A stretch of DNA of 56,091 nt from Mesorhizobium escarrei. Its GTDB lineage: Bacteria > Pseudomonadota > Alphaproteobacteria > Rhizobiales > Rhizobiaceae. The notes beneath the pieces were generated by a model. It was not told the origin of the DNA. It saw nothing but the letters and a program-made list of their open reading frames with translations, and searched no databases. A program made the position numbers and the translations under genes. The stretch covers positions 6,641 to 62,731 of the forward strand of contig NZ_CAKXZT010000142.1 of assembly GCF_935825525.1 (NCBI RefSeq), written 5' to 3'. Below, one piece after another: positions 16,645-24,879 of the stretch (position 1 is its first letter; each line of letters starts with the position of its first letter).

Positions 16645-17649
16645 TTAGGTTTTCAACTCGCGCTTCAGCTCGTTAAGGACGTGCCAGTCGGTTCCGTTGG
16701 CGATGATCTGTTGCGGGCTCGACTTGATCATGCCCGTCTCCTGCATGCGCAGTGTGTAGAACCGCAGGGAGTCTTCAGGATCGAAATCCCGCCACCGGTC
16801 GTACCGGATATCCTTCAGCGTTTGCAGCGCGTAGTCATACGATGGGACGAAATCGCGATCGACCATCTGTCGGGCCACCCACCGCGGATCCGACACGCAG
16901 AGGTCGGCAGCCTTGAGGATGGATCGCAAGACCCGTTTGGTCGCCACCGGGTGCCTGGTCACGTAGTCCGTCGTCGCGGAGATCATGCAGCAGAAATACT
17001 GTGACCATGGGCGGTCGACGGCATTGTTGAGGATCGTGTGGCCGATCTTCTTGGCGCGCAGCTCCTGCGGCTGGGGCGGCGTGCCGAGGAATGCATCGAT
17101 CTTTCCCTGGACGAAGAGCTCCGTCGGGGTGGCGTCTTCAGTCAGGACCCATTGGATATCGTTCACGGGATCGAGCCCGACATAAGCGGACATGAGAGTC
17201 AGCCACACGTGTCGCGAGTTATTGAAACCATCCACGCCCACCCTCTTGCCCCGCAGATCCGCGACGCTGCGGATGCTCTCCTTGGCGATCAGTTCGAGGC
17301 ATCCCGAGTGCAACCCGGTTAGCACCTTGATCGGCACGCCGGCATCGATCGACGCGATCTGATTCGGCGGAAAGTTCACAGAGAAATCGGTCTCAACGCG
17401 TGCGATCCATTCCGATTGGTCGACGCTTCTGTCGGCTTCTACGTAGCGAACGTCGGTGAAACCATCCGCGCGCATCAGTTCTCCGGCGATGTACGCGCCT
17501 GCCCAGCAGTAGGAACCACCAACCCACTGCGGCAGACGAACCGTGGTCGTTTCCAGCGGCGGTTCCGCGTGGAGTGACTCGGGAAGACCGACGATTCCAG
17601 CAGCGCCTGTCATTGCAGCGCCGGCCAGGAATCGGCGGCGGGATTGCAT
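16645..17649 (-). CDS. NMT1/THI5-like substrate-binding protein, copy E (first in the array)
   Basis: About 334 residues. Tat signal SRRRFLAGAAMTG. It is of the YCWAG subtype (GGSYCWAGAYIAGELMRADG) with HSGCLEL, QYFCCMI, DLCVSDP and the tail ELKRELKT. The start is uncertain. The codon aligned with the ATG/GTG of the other copies is ATT at 17658, placed five bases after GAGGAGG; the first ATG is three codons later at 17649, and a TTG lies upstream at 17685. It heads the presumed operon, so the promoter should lie in about 17660-17800. Confidence 0.8.
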   Translation of the reverse strand: MQSRRRFLAGAAMTGAAGIVGLPESLHAEPPLETTTVRLPQWVGGSYCWAGAYIAGELMRADGFTDVRYVEADRSVDQSEWIARVETDFSVNFPPNQIASIDAGVPIKVLTGLHSGCLELIAKESIRSVADLRGKRVGVDGFNNSRHVWLTLMSAYVGLDPVNDIQWVLTEDATPTELFVQGKIDAFLGTPPQPQELRAKKIGHTILNNAVDRPWSQYFCCMISATTDYVTRHPVATKRVLRSILKAADLCVSDPRWVARQMVDRDFVPSYDYALQTLKDIRYDRWRDFDPEDSLRFYTLRMQETGMIKSSPQQIIANGTDWHVLNELKRELKT

Positions 17650-17829
17650 GATCTGAATCGGAACCTCCTCTCTTCCGAACTGCAAAAAGGCAATTCTGGC
17701 CGGAACCGGGCAAAAGAGGTTTCGGCAGAGGCAGGTGGTCTCGTGAGCGCGACGAGTAGTGTGGATCTAGCGCGCCCAGTCCGGTGCGGGAGTCTTGCGC
17801 TCTCAGTCGCCGGCTTATCATTAGCAATC

Positions 17830-18140
17830 GACGATATGCCACGATACGCCCAATTTGCGTTGGTTGCGAGCGCAAAAACTTACTCCGCCAAACGTCCTGC
17901 CACCGCCTCGCGGCCAGGAGACCGTTTGCGCGGTTGCGAATGCCACTTCGAGTTTACCGCGCGGCCGGACCGAGTCATCGACGTTGAGTCCCAAGAGATA
18001 CCTGACGCCGCCATATCCGGCGCCGAGGACGATCTTCTGAACGGCAGAGGGTGTTCCTTCGCTGAGATCGGGTACTTGGACAGGTGCGCGGCGCCATGCG
18101 GCATTGCTGATCCCCAGGTCGTTCAGTCCGATGGCGTGAC
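17830..18140 (-). pseudogene. Decayed GAF-domain fragment of a sensor kinase
   Basis: Minus-strand reading gives IGLNDLGISNAAWRRAPVQV then PDLSEGTPSAVQKIVLGAGY. This matches the second GAF domain of the kinase at 9247-11901 (IGLADMGIGDAPGRCMPVQF; PDLSEETSSFLVRKTIVDAG). Beyond GAGY the frame is disrupted and only faint similarity continues. It abuts the FAD-oxidoreductase remnant near 18140. It suggests that a second, related kinase once stood at the head of the binding-protein array. Confidence 0.6.
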
Positions 18141-18640
18141 GCGCTCGCTGACCCCTGAGGAGGTCGCGGCAACCCTGCCGGGCAATCGGAACTACACGAA
18201 CTCGCTCAACATCGCCAACTACTTCCGGCTCACCCCGGACAACCGACTATTGTTCGGCGGGCGGGCGAAGTTCTCGGCCGCCTCGAACCAGAAGGCAGAC
18301 GGGACGTCCGGCGAGCTTTTGCGCAAGCAGATGCTCGACGTGTTCCCGCGGCTGGCCGAGGTCGAAATCGACTATTGCTGGGGCGGTCTCGTCGGCTGCA
18401 CGCAAGACCGCTATCCGCGCGCCGGCACCGCCGATGGCCTGATCTACGGCATGGGCTATTCAGGACATGGCGGGCAGCTCTCGACGCTAATCGGAGGTGT
18501 GCTAGCGGACATTGCTAGGGCCGCACGGATACCAACCCAATCGGTGGCATGGACTGGAATGCCGTCCCGCTGCATACCGGCAAGCCGTGGTTCCTGCCAA
18601 TGGTGGGCACCTATTATCGGCTGAAGGATATGCTTCGACA
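18136..18640 (+). pseudogene. 3' part of a DAO-type FAD oxidoreductase, frameshifted
   Basis: The plus strand carries SLTPEEVAATLPGNRNYTNS, NIANYFRLTPDNRLLFGGRA, EIDYCWGGLVGCTQDRYPRA and GLIYGMGYSGHGGQLSTLIG, then after a shift near 18520 MDWNAVPLHTGKPWFLPMVG and TYYRLKDMLRQ. This is the C-terminal half of an enzyme like the one at 21144-22418 (RLTPDNRMLFGGRARF; IDYCWGGMVDMTRDRLPRAG). The FAD-binding N-terminal half is absent and replaced by the antisense GAF remnant. The gene cannot make an active oxidase. Confidence 0.75.
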
Positions 18641-18761
18641 GATGGAGCGCTCCAGCGATGACGCCCCGCAGTTCTGTTTCTCGCGGGTATTTGAGACGGC
18701 GCCGCCTGGCAGCTCGCAAAAATATGCGCCCTACCCTGCAAGGCCCGGCCCATCCTCGCCC

Positions 18762-19430
18762 TCAGAGTCCGAAAACGCTCGGTAGCTGCGTCACATCGCG
18801 GATTACCGTGTACTCGTAGTAGGGGTTGGCAGGCTCATGGCCGCGATTGACCCAGACCTTGCTCTTGATCCCCAGATCATAGGCAGACATCAGGTCGTGG
18901 CGGAAAGACGAGGACACATGCGTGATATCCTCCGGGCCGCAACCCAGCATGTCGAACATATATTCGAACGCCTTGAAGTGCGGCTTGTAGGCACCCGCCT
19001 CTTCAGCGGTCAGGACGGCATGAAAGGGCGCACCGAGCTTTGCCACGTTCGACGGAATCTGGGCCACCATGGAGTTCGTCAGGGTGACCAACGGAATTTC
19101 CTTGGCCAGTTTGGCCAATCCCTCTGGGACGTCCGGATGCGGCCCCCAGGTGGGGATGCGGTTGTAGATCGTTTCGGCGTCTTCGGCACGGAATGCGACG
19201 CTGTTGCGGCGGCAGGTGCGCTCGAGCGCATTGTGGACGACGTCCGCATAGGGCTTCCAGTCCTGCATCACCTCGTCGAGGCGGTAGCCCTGGAAGTTCC
19301 TGATGAATTCATCCATGCGCGGCCCATCCAGAAGATGACCGAACAGATCCCTGGCGGCTTCCGCCATTTGGAAATTGATGAGCGTGCCGTGGCAATCAAA
19401 AGTCACGTATTTCGGCCGGAAGCGATCCAT
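18762..19430 (-). CDS. HAD type II hydrolase (2-haloacid dehalogenase-like)
   Basis: 222 residues. HAD fold with nucleophile Asp12 in VTFDCHGTL, motif II in VTLTNSM, Lys in GAYKPH and the acidic loop near THVSSSFRHDL. The organisation follows type II 2-haloacid dehalogenases, but many members act on other small phosphate or halide substrates. The ATG at 19430 is chosen to match the paralogue at 38504-39193, with which it shares TWGPHPDVP, GCGPEDITHVSSSFR and KSKVWVNRGHEPANP. It lies 262 bases past the aldehyde dehydrogenase; no gene is seen in that gap. Its repeated pairing with GNAT and dehydrogenase genes suggests a catabolic role. Confidence 0.8.
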   Translation of the reverse strand: MDRFRPKYVTFDCHGTLINFQMAEAARDLFGHLLDGPRMDEFIRNFQGYRLDEVMQDWKPYADVVHNALERTCRRNSVAFRAEDAETIYNRIPTWGPHPDVPEGLAKLAKEIPLVTLTNSMVAQIPSNVAKLGAPFHAVLTAEEAGAYKPHFKAFEYMFDMLGCGPEDITHVSSSFRHDLMSAYDLGIKSKVWVNRGHEPANPYYEYTVIRDVTQLPSVFGL

Positions 19431-19692
19431 GTCCTTGGTTCCTGTCAATCTGCCCTATCAGCCGAGCATAATCGCAGGCGTCTGGCAGAATGTGCCGCAA
19501 TGCATGGTCATTCAGCAGAAGGCCCTCCGGTCGACCGCCATATCAGCACGCCCTTTCGCAGTGCTATCTCGTCGCCCGCCAACTGCCGCCATCCCTGACG
19601 ACGATAAAATCGCCGCCACTTGCCGGATGCCGGCGATATTCGGTGCAAAACACCGAAATGCCGCTGCCCTCTGCGCGTGGCGAAAATGTCGT

Positions 19693-21147
19693 CTAGAAAT
19701 AGCCGAGGATGGATTTGACCTCGAGATACTCCAACATGCCTTCGATGCCATATTCGCGTCCGTTTCCGGACTGCTTGAAACCGCCAAACGGGGCGTGCGG
19801 ATCCCAGGCCGGGTAGTTGAGATGAACCTGACCGGCGCGAATCCGCGAGGCGACGTCCCTGACGGCGCCCATATCCTCGCCCTGCACGTGGGCCCCCAGG
19901 CCGTAGACCGTATCGTTGGCGATAGTGACGGCCTCCTCGACTGTGTCGTAAGGGATGATGCAGATAACTGGCCCGAAGACCTCTTCCTGGGCAATGCGCA
20001 TGCTCGTAACCACGTCGGAAAAAATGGTCGGCTTCACATAGAACCCGACGCTCAGATCGTCCGCGCGACCCGACCCGCCGGTGAGCAGCCTAGCGCCCTC
20101 CGAAATGCCGACGCCGATCATGGTTTGGATGCGGTCGAACTGGGACCGGTTGGCGATTGCGCCGTGGGTGGTGGCTTCTGAAAGAGGATCGCCGACGATG
20201 ATCTGGGCTGCGGCCCTCTTGGCGATTGCCTCGATCTCGGACAGCCGCACGCGCGGCACGATCATACGCGTCGGTGCGCTGCATGACTGGCCGAGATTGC
20301 GGAAGGCGGCGGCTATGCCCAGCGAAACGGCACGATCGAGATCGGCGTCGGGCAGAATCACGTTCGGCGACTTGCCGCCGAGCTCCTGCGCGACGCGCTT
20401 GACCGTCGGCGCGGCGGCCTGGGCCACCGCGATGCCGGCACGGGTGGAGCCGGTGATGGAGATCATGTCGACATCCGCATGGGAGGCGAGAGCCATACCC
20501 ACGCCTGGGCCGTCACCGTTGACGAGGTTGAAGACGCCGGCAGGGAAGCCGGCTTCCTCGATCGCCTCGGCGAACAGCAGGGCGTCCAAAGGAGAGAGCT
20601 CGCTTGGCTTCAGCACGACCGTGCAGCCTGCGGCGAGCGCCGGCGCAACCTTGGCGGTGATCTGGTAGAGTGGCCAGTTCCAAGGCGTGATCAGGGCGCA
20701 GACACCGATCGGTTCGCGGGTGACGGCGGTGTGGCCGCGCCGCTCGACGAAGGGGAAGGCTGTCAGGACATCGCGAGCGACTTGCACATGGGCGATCGCG
20801 AGCGGCACCTGCGCGGTGCGCGCATATCCGATCGCCGCGCCCATCTCGAGGCTCAAGCATTGCGCAAGCAGTTCATTGCGCGCTTCGAGCAGCGCCTGCA
20901 GGCGATCAAGCAAACCCGCGCGGTATTCCGGCTTGGTACGGCTCCAGGTGGCGAACGCCCGGCGGGCCGCTGAAACGGCCGCGTCCACGTCCGCGCTGTT
21001 TCCGAGCGGAAACCGGGCCACGACCTCTTCGGTGGCGGGATTCACGACCACGCTCTGGGCGGTGCCCCTCGGCTCGACCCATTGACCGTCGATGAAGAAC
21101 TTGTCCAGGCGGCCGTTGCGGGACAGGTGTTCGAGGGGCGAAATCAT
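19693..21147 (-). CDS. NAD(P)-dependent aldehyde dehydrogenase
   Basis: 484 residues, usual length for the ALDH superfamily. Catalytic Cys289 (NLGQSCSAPTRM), general base Glu255 (AQELGGKSPN), oxyanion Asn157 (TPWNWP) and cofactor-binding GSTRAG are all present. It should oxidise an aldehyde to the acid in the cytosol. Its ATG overlaps the stop of the upstream FAD oxidoreductase (ATGA), strongly suggesting that it consumes the aldehyde released by oxidative deamination. Specific substrate cannot be read; gamma-aminobutyraldehyde- or betaine-aldehyde-like substrates are possible. Confidence 0.88.
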   Translation of the reverse strand: MISPLEHLSRNGRLDKFFIDGQWVEPRGTAQSVVVNPATEEVVARFPLGNSADVDAAVSAARRAFATWSRTKPEYRAGLLDRLQALLEARNELLAQCLSLEMGAAIGYARTAQVPLAIAHVQVARDVLTAFPFVERRGHTAVTREPIGVCALITPWNWPLYQITAKVAPALAAGCTVVLKPSELSPLDALLFAEAIEEAGFPAGVFNLVNGDGPGVGMALASHADVDMISITGSTRAGIAVAQAAAPTVKRVAQELGGKSPNVILPDADLDRAVSLGIAAAFRNLGQSCSAPTRMIVPRVRLSEIEAIAKRAAAQIIVGDPLSEATTHGAIANRSQFDRIQTMIGVGISEGARLLTGGSGRADDLSVGFYVKPTIFSDVVTSMRIAQEEVFGPVICIIPYDTVEEAVTIANDTVYGLGAHVQGEDMGAVRDVASRIRAGQVHLNYPAWDPHAPFGGFKQSGNGREYGIEGMLEYLEVKSILGYF

Positions 21148-22418
21148 GTGACAAGGTCCTTCATGCGGTAATAGGCGCCGAGGATCGGCAGGAACCAGGG
21201 ACGCCCGAAATATCCAGGGATCGCCGGCCAGTCGAAATCCTTCCAGGGGTTCAGGTCCGGACGCCCGTCCATGACATCGGCCATGATGCTGCCCATCAGC
21301 GTCGACATATGGGTGCCGTGGCCGCTATAGCCCATGGAGTGGTAGATTCCGTTGCGCTCCCCGGCGCGCGGCAGGCGGTCGCGGGTCATGTCGACCATGC
21401 CGCCCCAGCAGTAATCGATGCGGATGTCGGCCAGTTCGGGATAGACCTCGACCATCGCCGTTTTCAGGATCTGGCCGCTCTTCTCGTCGGACTGCGGATT
21501 GGATACTGCAAACCGGGCCCGCCCGCCGAACAGCATGCGATTGTCCGGCGTCAGCCGCCAATAGACGACGAGATTGCGCGTGTCGACGACATTGCGTCGG
21601 GTCGGCATGAGGCGCTCGAGTTGCGAAGGCGACAGCGGTTCCGTCACGATCAGGAAGGCGCCGACCGGCACGATGCGGCGGCGGAACCATCCGAGCGGAC
21701 CGACCTGGGAAATGCCGCTCGCCAGCAGGACCTGACGCGCGACGATCTTGCCCCGCGGGGTCTCGACCTCATGCCCGGCGGCGACCTTGCGCAGAGCCAT
21801 GACGGGGGCGTTTTCATAGATCTCTGCGCCCCGCCGCGCCGCCGCGGTCGCCAGACCCCGGACGAAACGGCCGACATGCATGCTGGCGCTCTTGGGAAAG
21901 AGCAGCCCACCATAGTAGCGGTTGGTGCCGACTTCGGTTCGCAGGTCGGCGCGCGCGATCATCCTCGTTCCGGGATCGACATTGGTCGCGAGGAGTTCCT
22001 GGCTGCGCGCAAGCATGTCGTAGTGCTCAGGCTTGGCGGCAAGCTTGAGCTTGCCGACGCGAGAGAAGCTGCAGTCGATCTTTTCTTCCTGCACCAACCG
22101 CTCGACCATATCGACGCCGGCGTCGAAAGCCTTGTAGAGCGCGTTAGCGGCCGGCTTGCCGTGCTTGCCGGCCATGATCGCGTAGTTCTGGGCAAAGCCG
22201 TTGTTGCACATCCCGCCATTGCGGCCGGATGCGGCGTTGCCGATCGTTTCGGCCTCAAGCAGGGCAACCCGGGCGCCCTTCTTGGCGAGCGCCAGCGCAG
22301 CGGAGGATCCGGTCAAGCCGCCACCCACCACGGCCACGTCGTAGCGGCCTTCGAGGGAATTGGACGAGCCGTGAGCAAACGGCTGAGACGTATCGAGCCA
22401 ATAGGAGGTAAGTTTCAT
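21144..22418 (-). CDS. DAO-type FAD-dependent amine/amino-acid oxidoreductase
   Basis: 424 residues. N-terminal dinucleotide-binding motif VAVVGGGLTGSSAALALAKK, then ASGRNGGMCNNGF typical of DAO-family enzymes related to gamma-glutamylputrescine oxidase, and a C-terminal FAD contact region with MGYSGHGTHMSTLMG. It should oxidise a C-N bond of an amine or amino acid. Start at 22418 follows AGGAGG; the longer frame to 22505 has no such site. It is translationally coupled to the aldehyde dehydrogenase. A remnant of a close relative lies at 18136-18640. Confidence 0.85.
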   Translation of the reverse strand: MKLTSYWLDTSQPFAHGSSNSLEGRYDVAVVGGGLTGSSAALALAKKGARVALLEAETIGNAASGRNGGMCNNGFAQNYAIMAGKHGKPAANALYKAFDAGVDMVERLVQEEKIDCSFSRVGKLKLAAKPEHYDMLARSQELLATNVDPGTRMIARADLRTEVGTNRYYGGLLFPKSASMHVGRFVRGLATAAARRGAEIYENAPVMALRKVAAGHEVETPRGKIVARQVLLASGISQVGPLGWFRRRIVPVGAFLIVTEPLSPSQLERLMPTRRNVVDTRNLVVYWRLTPDNRMLFGGRARFAVSNPQSDEKSGQILKTAMVEVYPELADIRIDYCWGGMVDMTRDRLPRAGERNGIYHSMGYSGHGTHMSTLMGSIMADVMDGRPDLNPWKDFDWPAIPGYFGRPWFLPILGAYYRMKDLVT

Positions 22419-22480
22419 TTTTTGCTCCAACAGAGCGTCAGTTTGCATGGGCGCCATGCAAAGCGTGGAGATGGGAGCTC

Positions 22481-23650
22481 CTACCAGCCGCGGATCCGCT
22501 CCCACCGCGCTTCGATCTCCGGGTCCTCACCGTTGACGACGCTGTAGAAGTCATGCTGGGCGGCCATCGCGCAGGCATGGTTGGGCAGGATCCGGACTCG
22601 CGTGCCGACAGGGAGCTCGGGCATGGACTTTCCAGAACCGGCACGAATGGCGAGGATACCGTGTTCCTGGCTGGCCTGCGCCACGATCACATCTTCGAGC
22701 ACCCGCCCGTTTTCGTCGCAGACCACGCCGTAGCCCTGGTCGACCTTCTGGTTCGCGGTTCCCCGGTCGCGCGAAAGCGCCATCCACCCCGCGTCGACCA
22801 ACACCCATCCCTTTTCCGGCTTGGCGCCGATCACGGTGGCCAACACGGAAATCGCGATATCGTCGAGACCGCAGACCCCTACCCCGTGCTGGACGAGGTC
22901 AAAGAACATGTAGACCCCGGCGCGCAACTCCGTGACGCCTTCCAGATTCTCGGCGAAGTGGGCCGTCGGCGTCGAGCCGAGGCTGACAATTGGGCAGGCA
23001 TGGCCGTGAGCGCGCAAAGTTTCGGCGGCGCGCACGGTGGCCGAACGCTCGTCCTCGGCTGCCTTGACCAGCGCATCGGGCGTGCTCAAGCCGTAGGACT
23101 CGCCGGCATGGGCGAGGACGCCGACGAGGTTGGCGCCCGCTGCGACGATCCTATTGGCCACCTCGAGCAGCTTGGGATCGTCCGGCTTCAGTCCACCGCG
23201 ATGGTCGTCGCAATCCAGTTCGATGAAGACGGACGGCGCCACGCCGGTGGCTTCGCGCACGTCCGCCAAAGCATCAGCCTGCTCCGCAGTATCGAGCAGC
23301 AGCTTCAGATCGACGCCCGCGCGGCGACAAAGCTCCATGGAGCGGATGGCCGAAGCCGGCGACATGCCGACCGCATAGGTGATGTCGCGAAAGCCGTGGC
23401 CTGCGAAATACTCCGCCTCGGCGATGGTCGAGACCGTGATCGGACCGGGTTCGCGGGGGAACAAATGTCGGGCGACGTCGATGCTCTTAGCCGTCTTCAT
23501 GTGCGGGCGCAGCACGACGCCAAGCTTCCTGGCGTGCTCGACCAGACGATGGATGTTGCGCTCGAGCCGTCCTCGGTCCAGAAGCAGCGACGGGGTGATG
23601 AGGGCGTCGATCGTTCTGGCCGCTTCCCGCACTTCTAAGTTTGTGTCCAT
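22481..23650 (-). CDS. D-serine/D-threonine-type PLP lyase (DSD1/alanine racemase fold)
   Basis: 389 residues. Alanine-racemase-type TIM barrel with PLP Lys52 in RPHMKTAKS, a long barrel (ELDCDDHRGG; GSTPTAHFAE) and the C-terminal Zn site His358-x-Cys360 in LPNHACAM. These are marks of the D-serine dehydratase / D-threonine aldolase / D-threo-3-hydroxyaspartate dehydratase group. It would cleave or deaminate a beta-hydroxy D-amino acid. It sits 62 bases before the FAD oxidoreductase in the same orientation. This enzyme is the main clue that the cluster handles D- or hydroxy-amino acids. Confidence 0.85.
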   Translation of the reverse strand: MDTNLEVREAARTIDALITPSLLLDRGRLERNIHRLVEHARKLGVVLRPHMKTAKSIDVARHLFPREPGPITVSTIAEAEYFAGHGFRDITYAVGMSPASAIRSMELCRRAGVDLKLLLDTAEQADALADVREATGVAPSVFIELDCDDHRGGLKPDDPKLLEVANRIVAAGANLVGVLAHAGESYGLSTPDALVKAAEDERSATVRAAETLRAHGHACPIVSLGSTPTAHFAENLEGVTELRAGVYMFFDLVQHGVGVCGLDDIAISVLATVIGAKPEKGWVLVDAGWMALSRDRGTANQKVDQGYGVVCDENGRVLEDVIVAQASQEHGILAIRAGSGKSMPELPVGTRVRILPNHACAMAAQHDFYSVVNGEDPEIEARWERIRGW

Positions 23651-23682
23651 CTTTTCCGTATCCTCATTCCCTCACCGAACGA

Positions 23683-23718
23683 CTGGCCCTAACCAAACGA
23701 CTGGCCCTAACCAAACGA
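23683..23718. repeat. Tandem 18-base repeat at the end of the GNAT gene
   Basis: Two perfect copies of CTGGCCCTAACCAAACGA, flanked by partial copies. On the minus strand the unit contains the last codons and stop (SFG, TAG at 23707-23709) of the GNAT gene, so the gene's end has been copied in tandem downstream of the stop. Confidence 0.8.
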
Positions 23719-24573
23719 CTGGTTTGCCAACGCATACATACCGGCTGGCCCATCGGAGACGGGCCGCCGCCCCTTGACCATGGCGGTCGCAAAACCGACC
23801 TGCTTGAGGCCCAGGCTTTCCAGCCAGCCGCCCAATCCGTGTTCGGCATAGGCGTCAATGCGCACGAATTGCCGGTGAAGCTTCGAAAGCTGAGCCAGGA
23901 TCAGCAGCCGCGCGTCTTGGGCGCTTTCGGCTGCAACAGGGCCGACCACGTAGCCACGCCCAAACCTCCTGGCGATGGCGTAGCCCGCAACCCGTCCCGC
24001 GCGTTCGATGACCAATACATTGCCCACATCAGCGAGTGCAGCCACCATCGACGGCCGGCACATGCCTGTAGCGCTTTTGTCAAAGACCTGGATCGCCGCC
24101 AGGTCGGAGACGCTTGCCGAACGGATGTCGTCGCGGGCATTCGGCGTCACGGCGACGGTCAGCGGGCCCTGGTGCTGGATCACGGTGCCCCAAGCGGTGA
24201 AGCCGCGTCGCTTGTAGAGCGTGAGCCCTTCTTCGGTCGAATTGAGCAGCACGTTGCGCCCGTCCGTCGCCTCAAGCAGCTCATTAAGGAGCCGCGAGCC
24301 GTGGCCACCACCTTGCGCGGAGCCAGTGACGATAATCATCCCGGCGGTGGCATAGGCCTGTCCGTAGTTCCACCACATCGCCGTGCCGATCACTTCGCCT
24401 GCCCGCTCGAGGACCAGGCCATTGCCGACCGTCGCGGCAAATTCCCAGTCGTCGCGCCGATAAGGCCAAACCATCTCCTGCGACAGCTTCAGCGCGCCCG
24501 GCACATGGCGGGTTTCGAATTTCATCAGCTCGGTCGGGGCGCTGACGATATCTCTGTCATGCTCAATGGTCAT
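23707..24573 (-). CDS. Double-GNAT acetyltransferase, paralogue 1
   Basis: 288 residues with two GNAT-like halves. The first half has VWPYRRDDWEFA, AGMIIVTGSAQGGGHGSRLL (acetyl-CoA-binding loop) and LTLYKRRGFTAWGTV; the second starts near residue 150 with GYAIARRFGRGYVVGPVAAE. It should move an acetyl group from acetyl-CoA to a small amine. Close relatives in the window are 37340-38182 and 44704-45582. It is the first gene of the minus-strand set GNAT, PLP lyase, FAD oxidoreductase, ALDH, HAD. The order suggests detoxification or activation of the pathway substrate. Confidence 0.82.
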   Translation of the reverse strand: MTIEHDRDIVSAPTELMKFETRHVPGALKLSQEMVWPYRRDDWEFAATVGNGLVLERAGEVIGTAMWWNYGQAYATAGMIIVTGSAQGGGHGSRLLNELLEATDGRNVLLNSTEEGLTLYKRRGFTAWGTVIQHQGPLTVAVTPNARDDIRSASVSDLAAIQVFDKSATGMCRPSMVAALADVGNVLVIERAGRVAGYAIARRFGRGYVVGPVAAESAQDARLLILAQLSKLHRQFVRIDAYAEHGLGGWLESLGLKQVGFATAMVKGRRPVSDGPAGMYALANQSFG

Positions 24574-24879
24574 AAGTGCAACGCTGTCGCTGATCCAAAG
24601 TCAGATTGAAGTCGGACCTTAGAGTCGCGTCCGGCGGGCAGATTTGGCTGCTGTTTTGCCCTTTCAACTCGGCGGGATCATTCGTTTTGACCCCGTCCCT
24701 CGGCATACAAAATGGCGCAAATCGAGGGAGAATACTCATCTGCCAGCTTCGTCGCCCGTCACGGTTGCCAGTCGGCGTGACGTCCACGCCTCTACACTGA
24801 TGCGATCTCGGGCCTGACCAACGCGATGGGCCGAACACTCTGAAGCGACGAGCGGCTTGGTGCTCACGAGGAATTTTGG
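24574..24879. promoter_or_regulatory. Divergent intergenic region
   Basis: 306 bases between the minus-strand GNAT operon and the plus-strand reductase gene. No gene is seen. Promoters for both directions must lie here; I could not identify a convincing -35/-10 pair or operator. Confidence 0.4.

Noticed and set aside
17644..18130. Plus-strand coding upstream of the FAD oxidoreductase remnant
   Set aside because: Open by chance. The minus strand here matches a GAF domain, and the plus reading lacks the FAD-binding half expected of the family.
21309..22547. 412-codon plus-strand frame opposite the FAD oxidoreductase
   Set aside because: Asp/His/Arg-rich shadow. All conserved motifs are on the minus strand.
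22553..23638. 361-codon plus-strand frame opposite the PLP lyase
   Set aside because: Antisense shadow without a recognisable domain.
23683..23722. Possible CRISPR-like repeat
   Set aside because: Two direct 18-base copies with no spacers and overlapping a gene end; not a CRISPR array.
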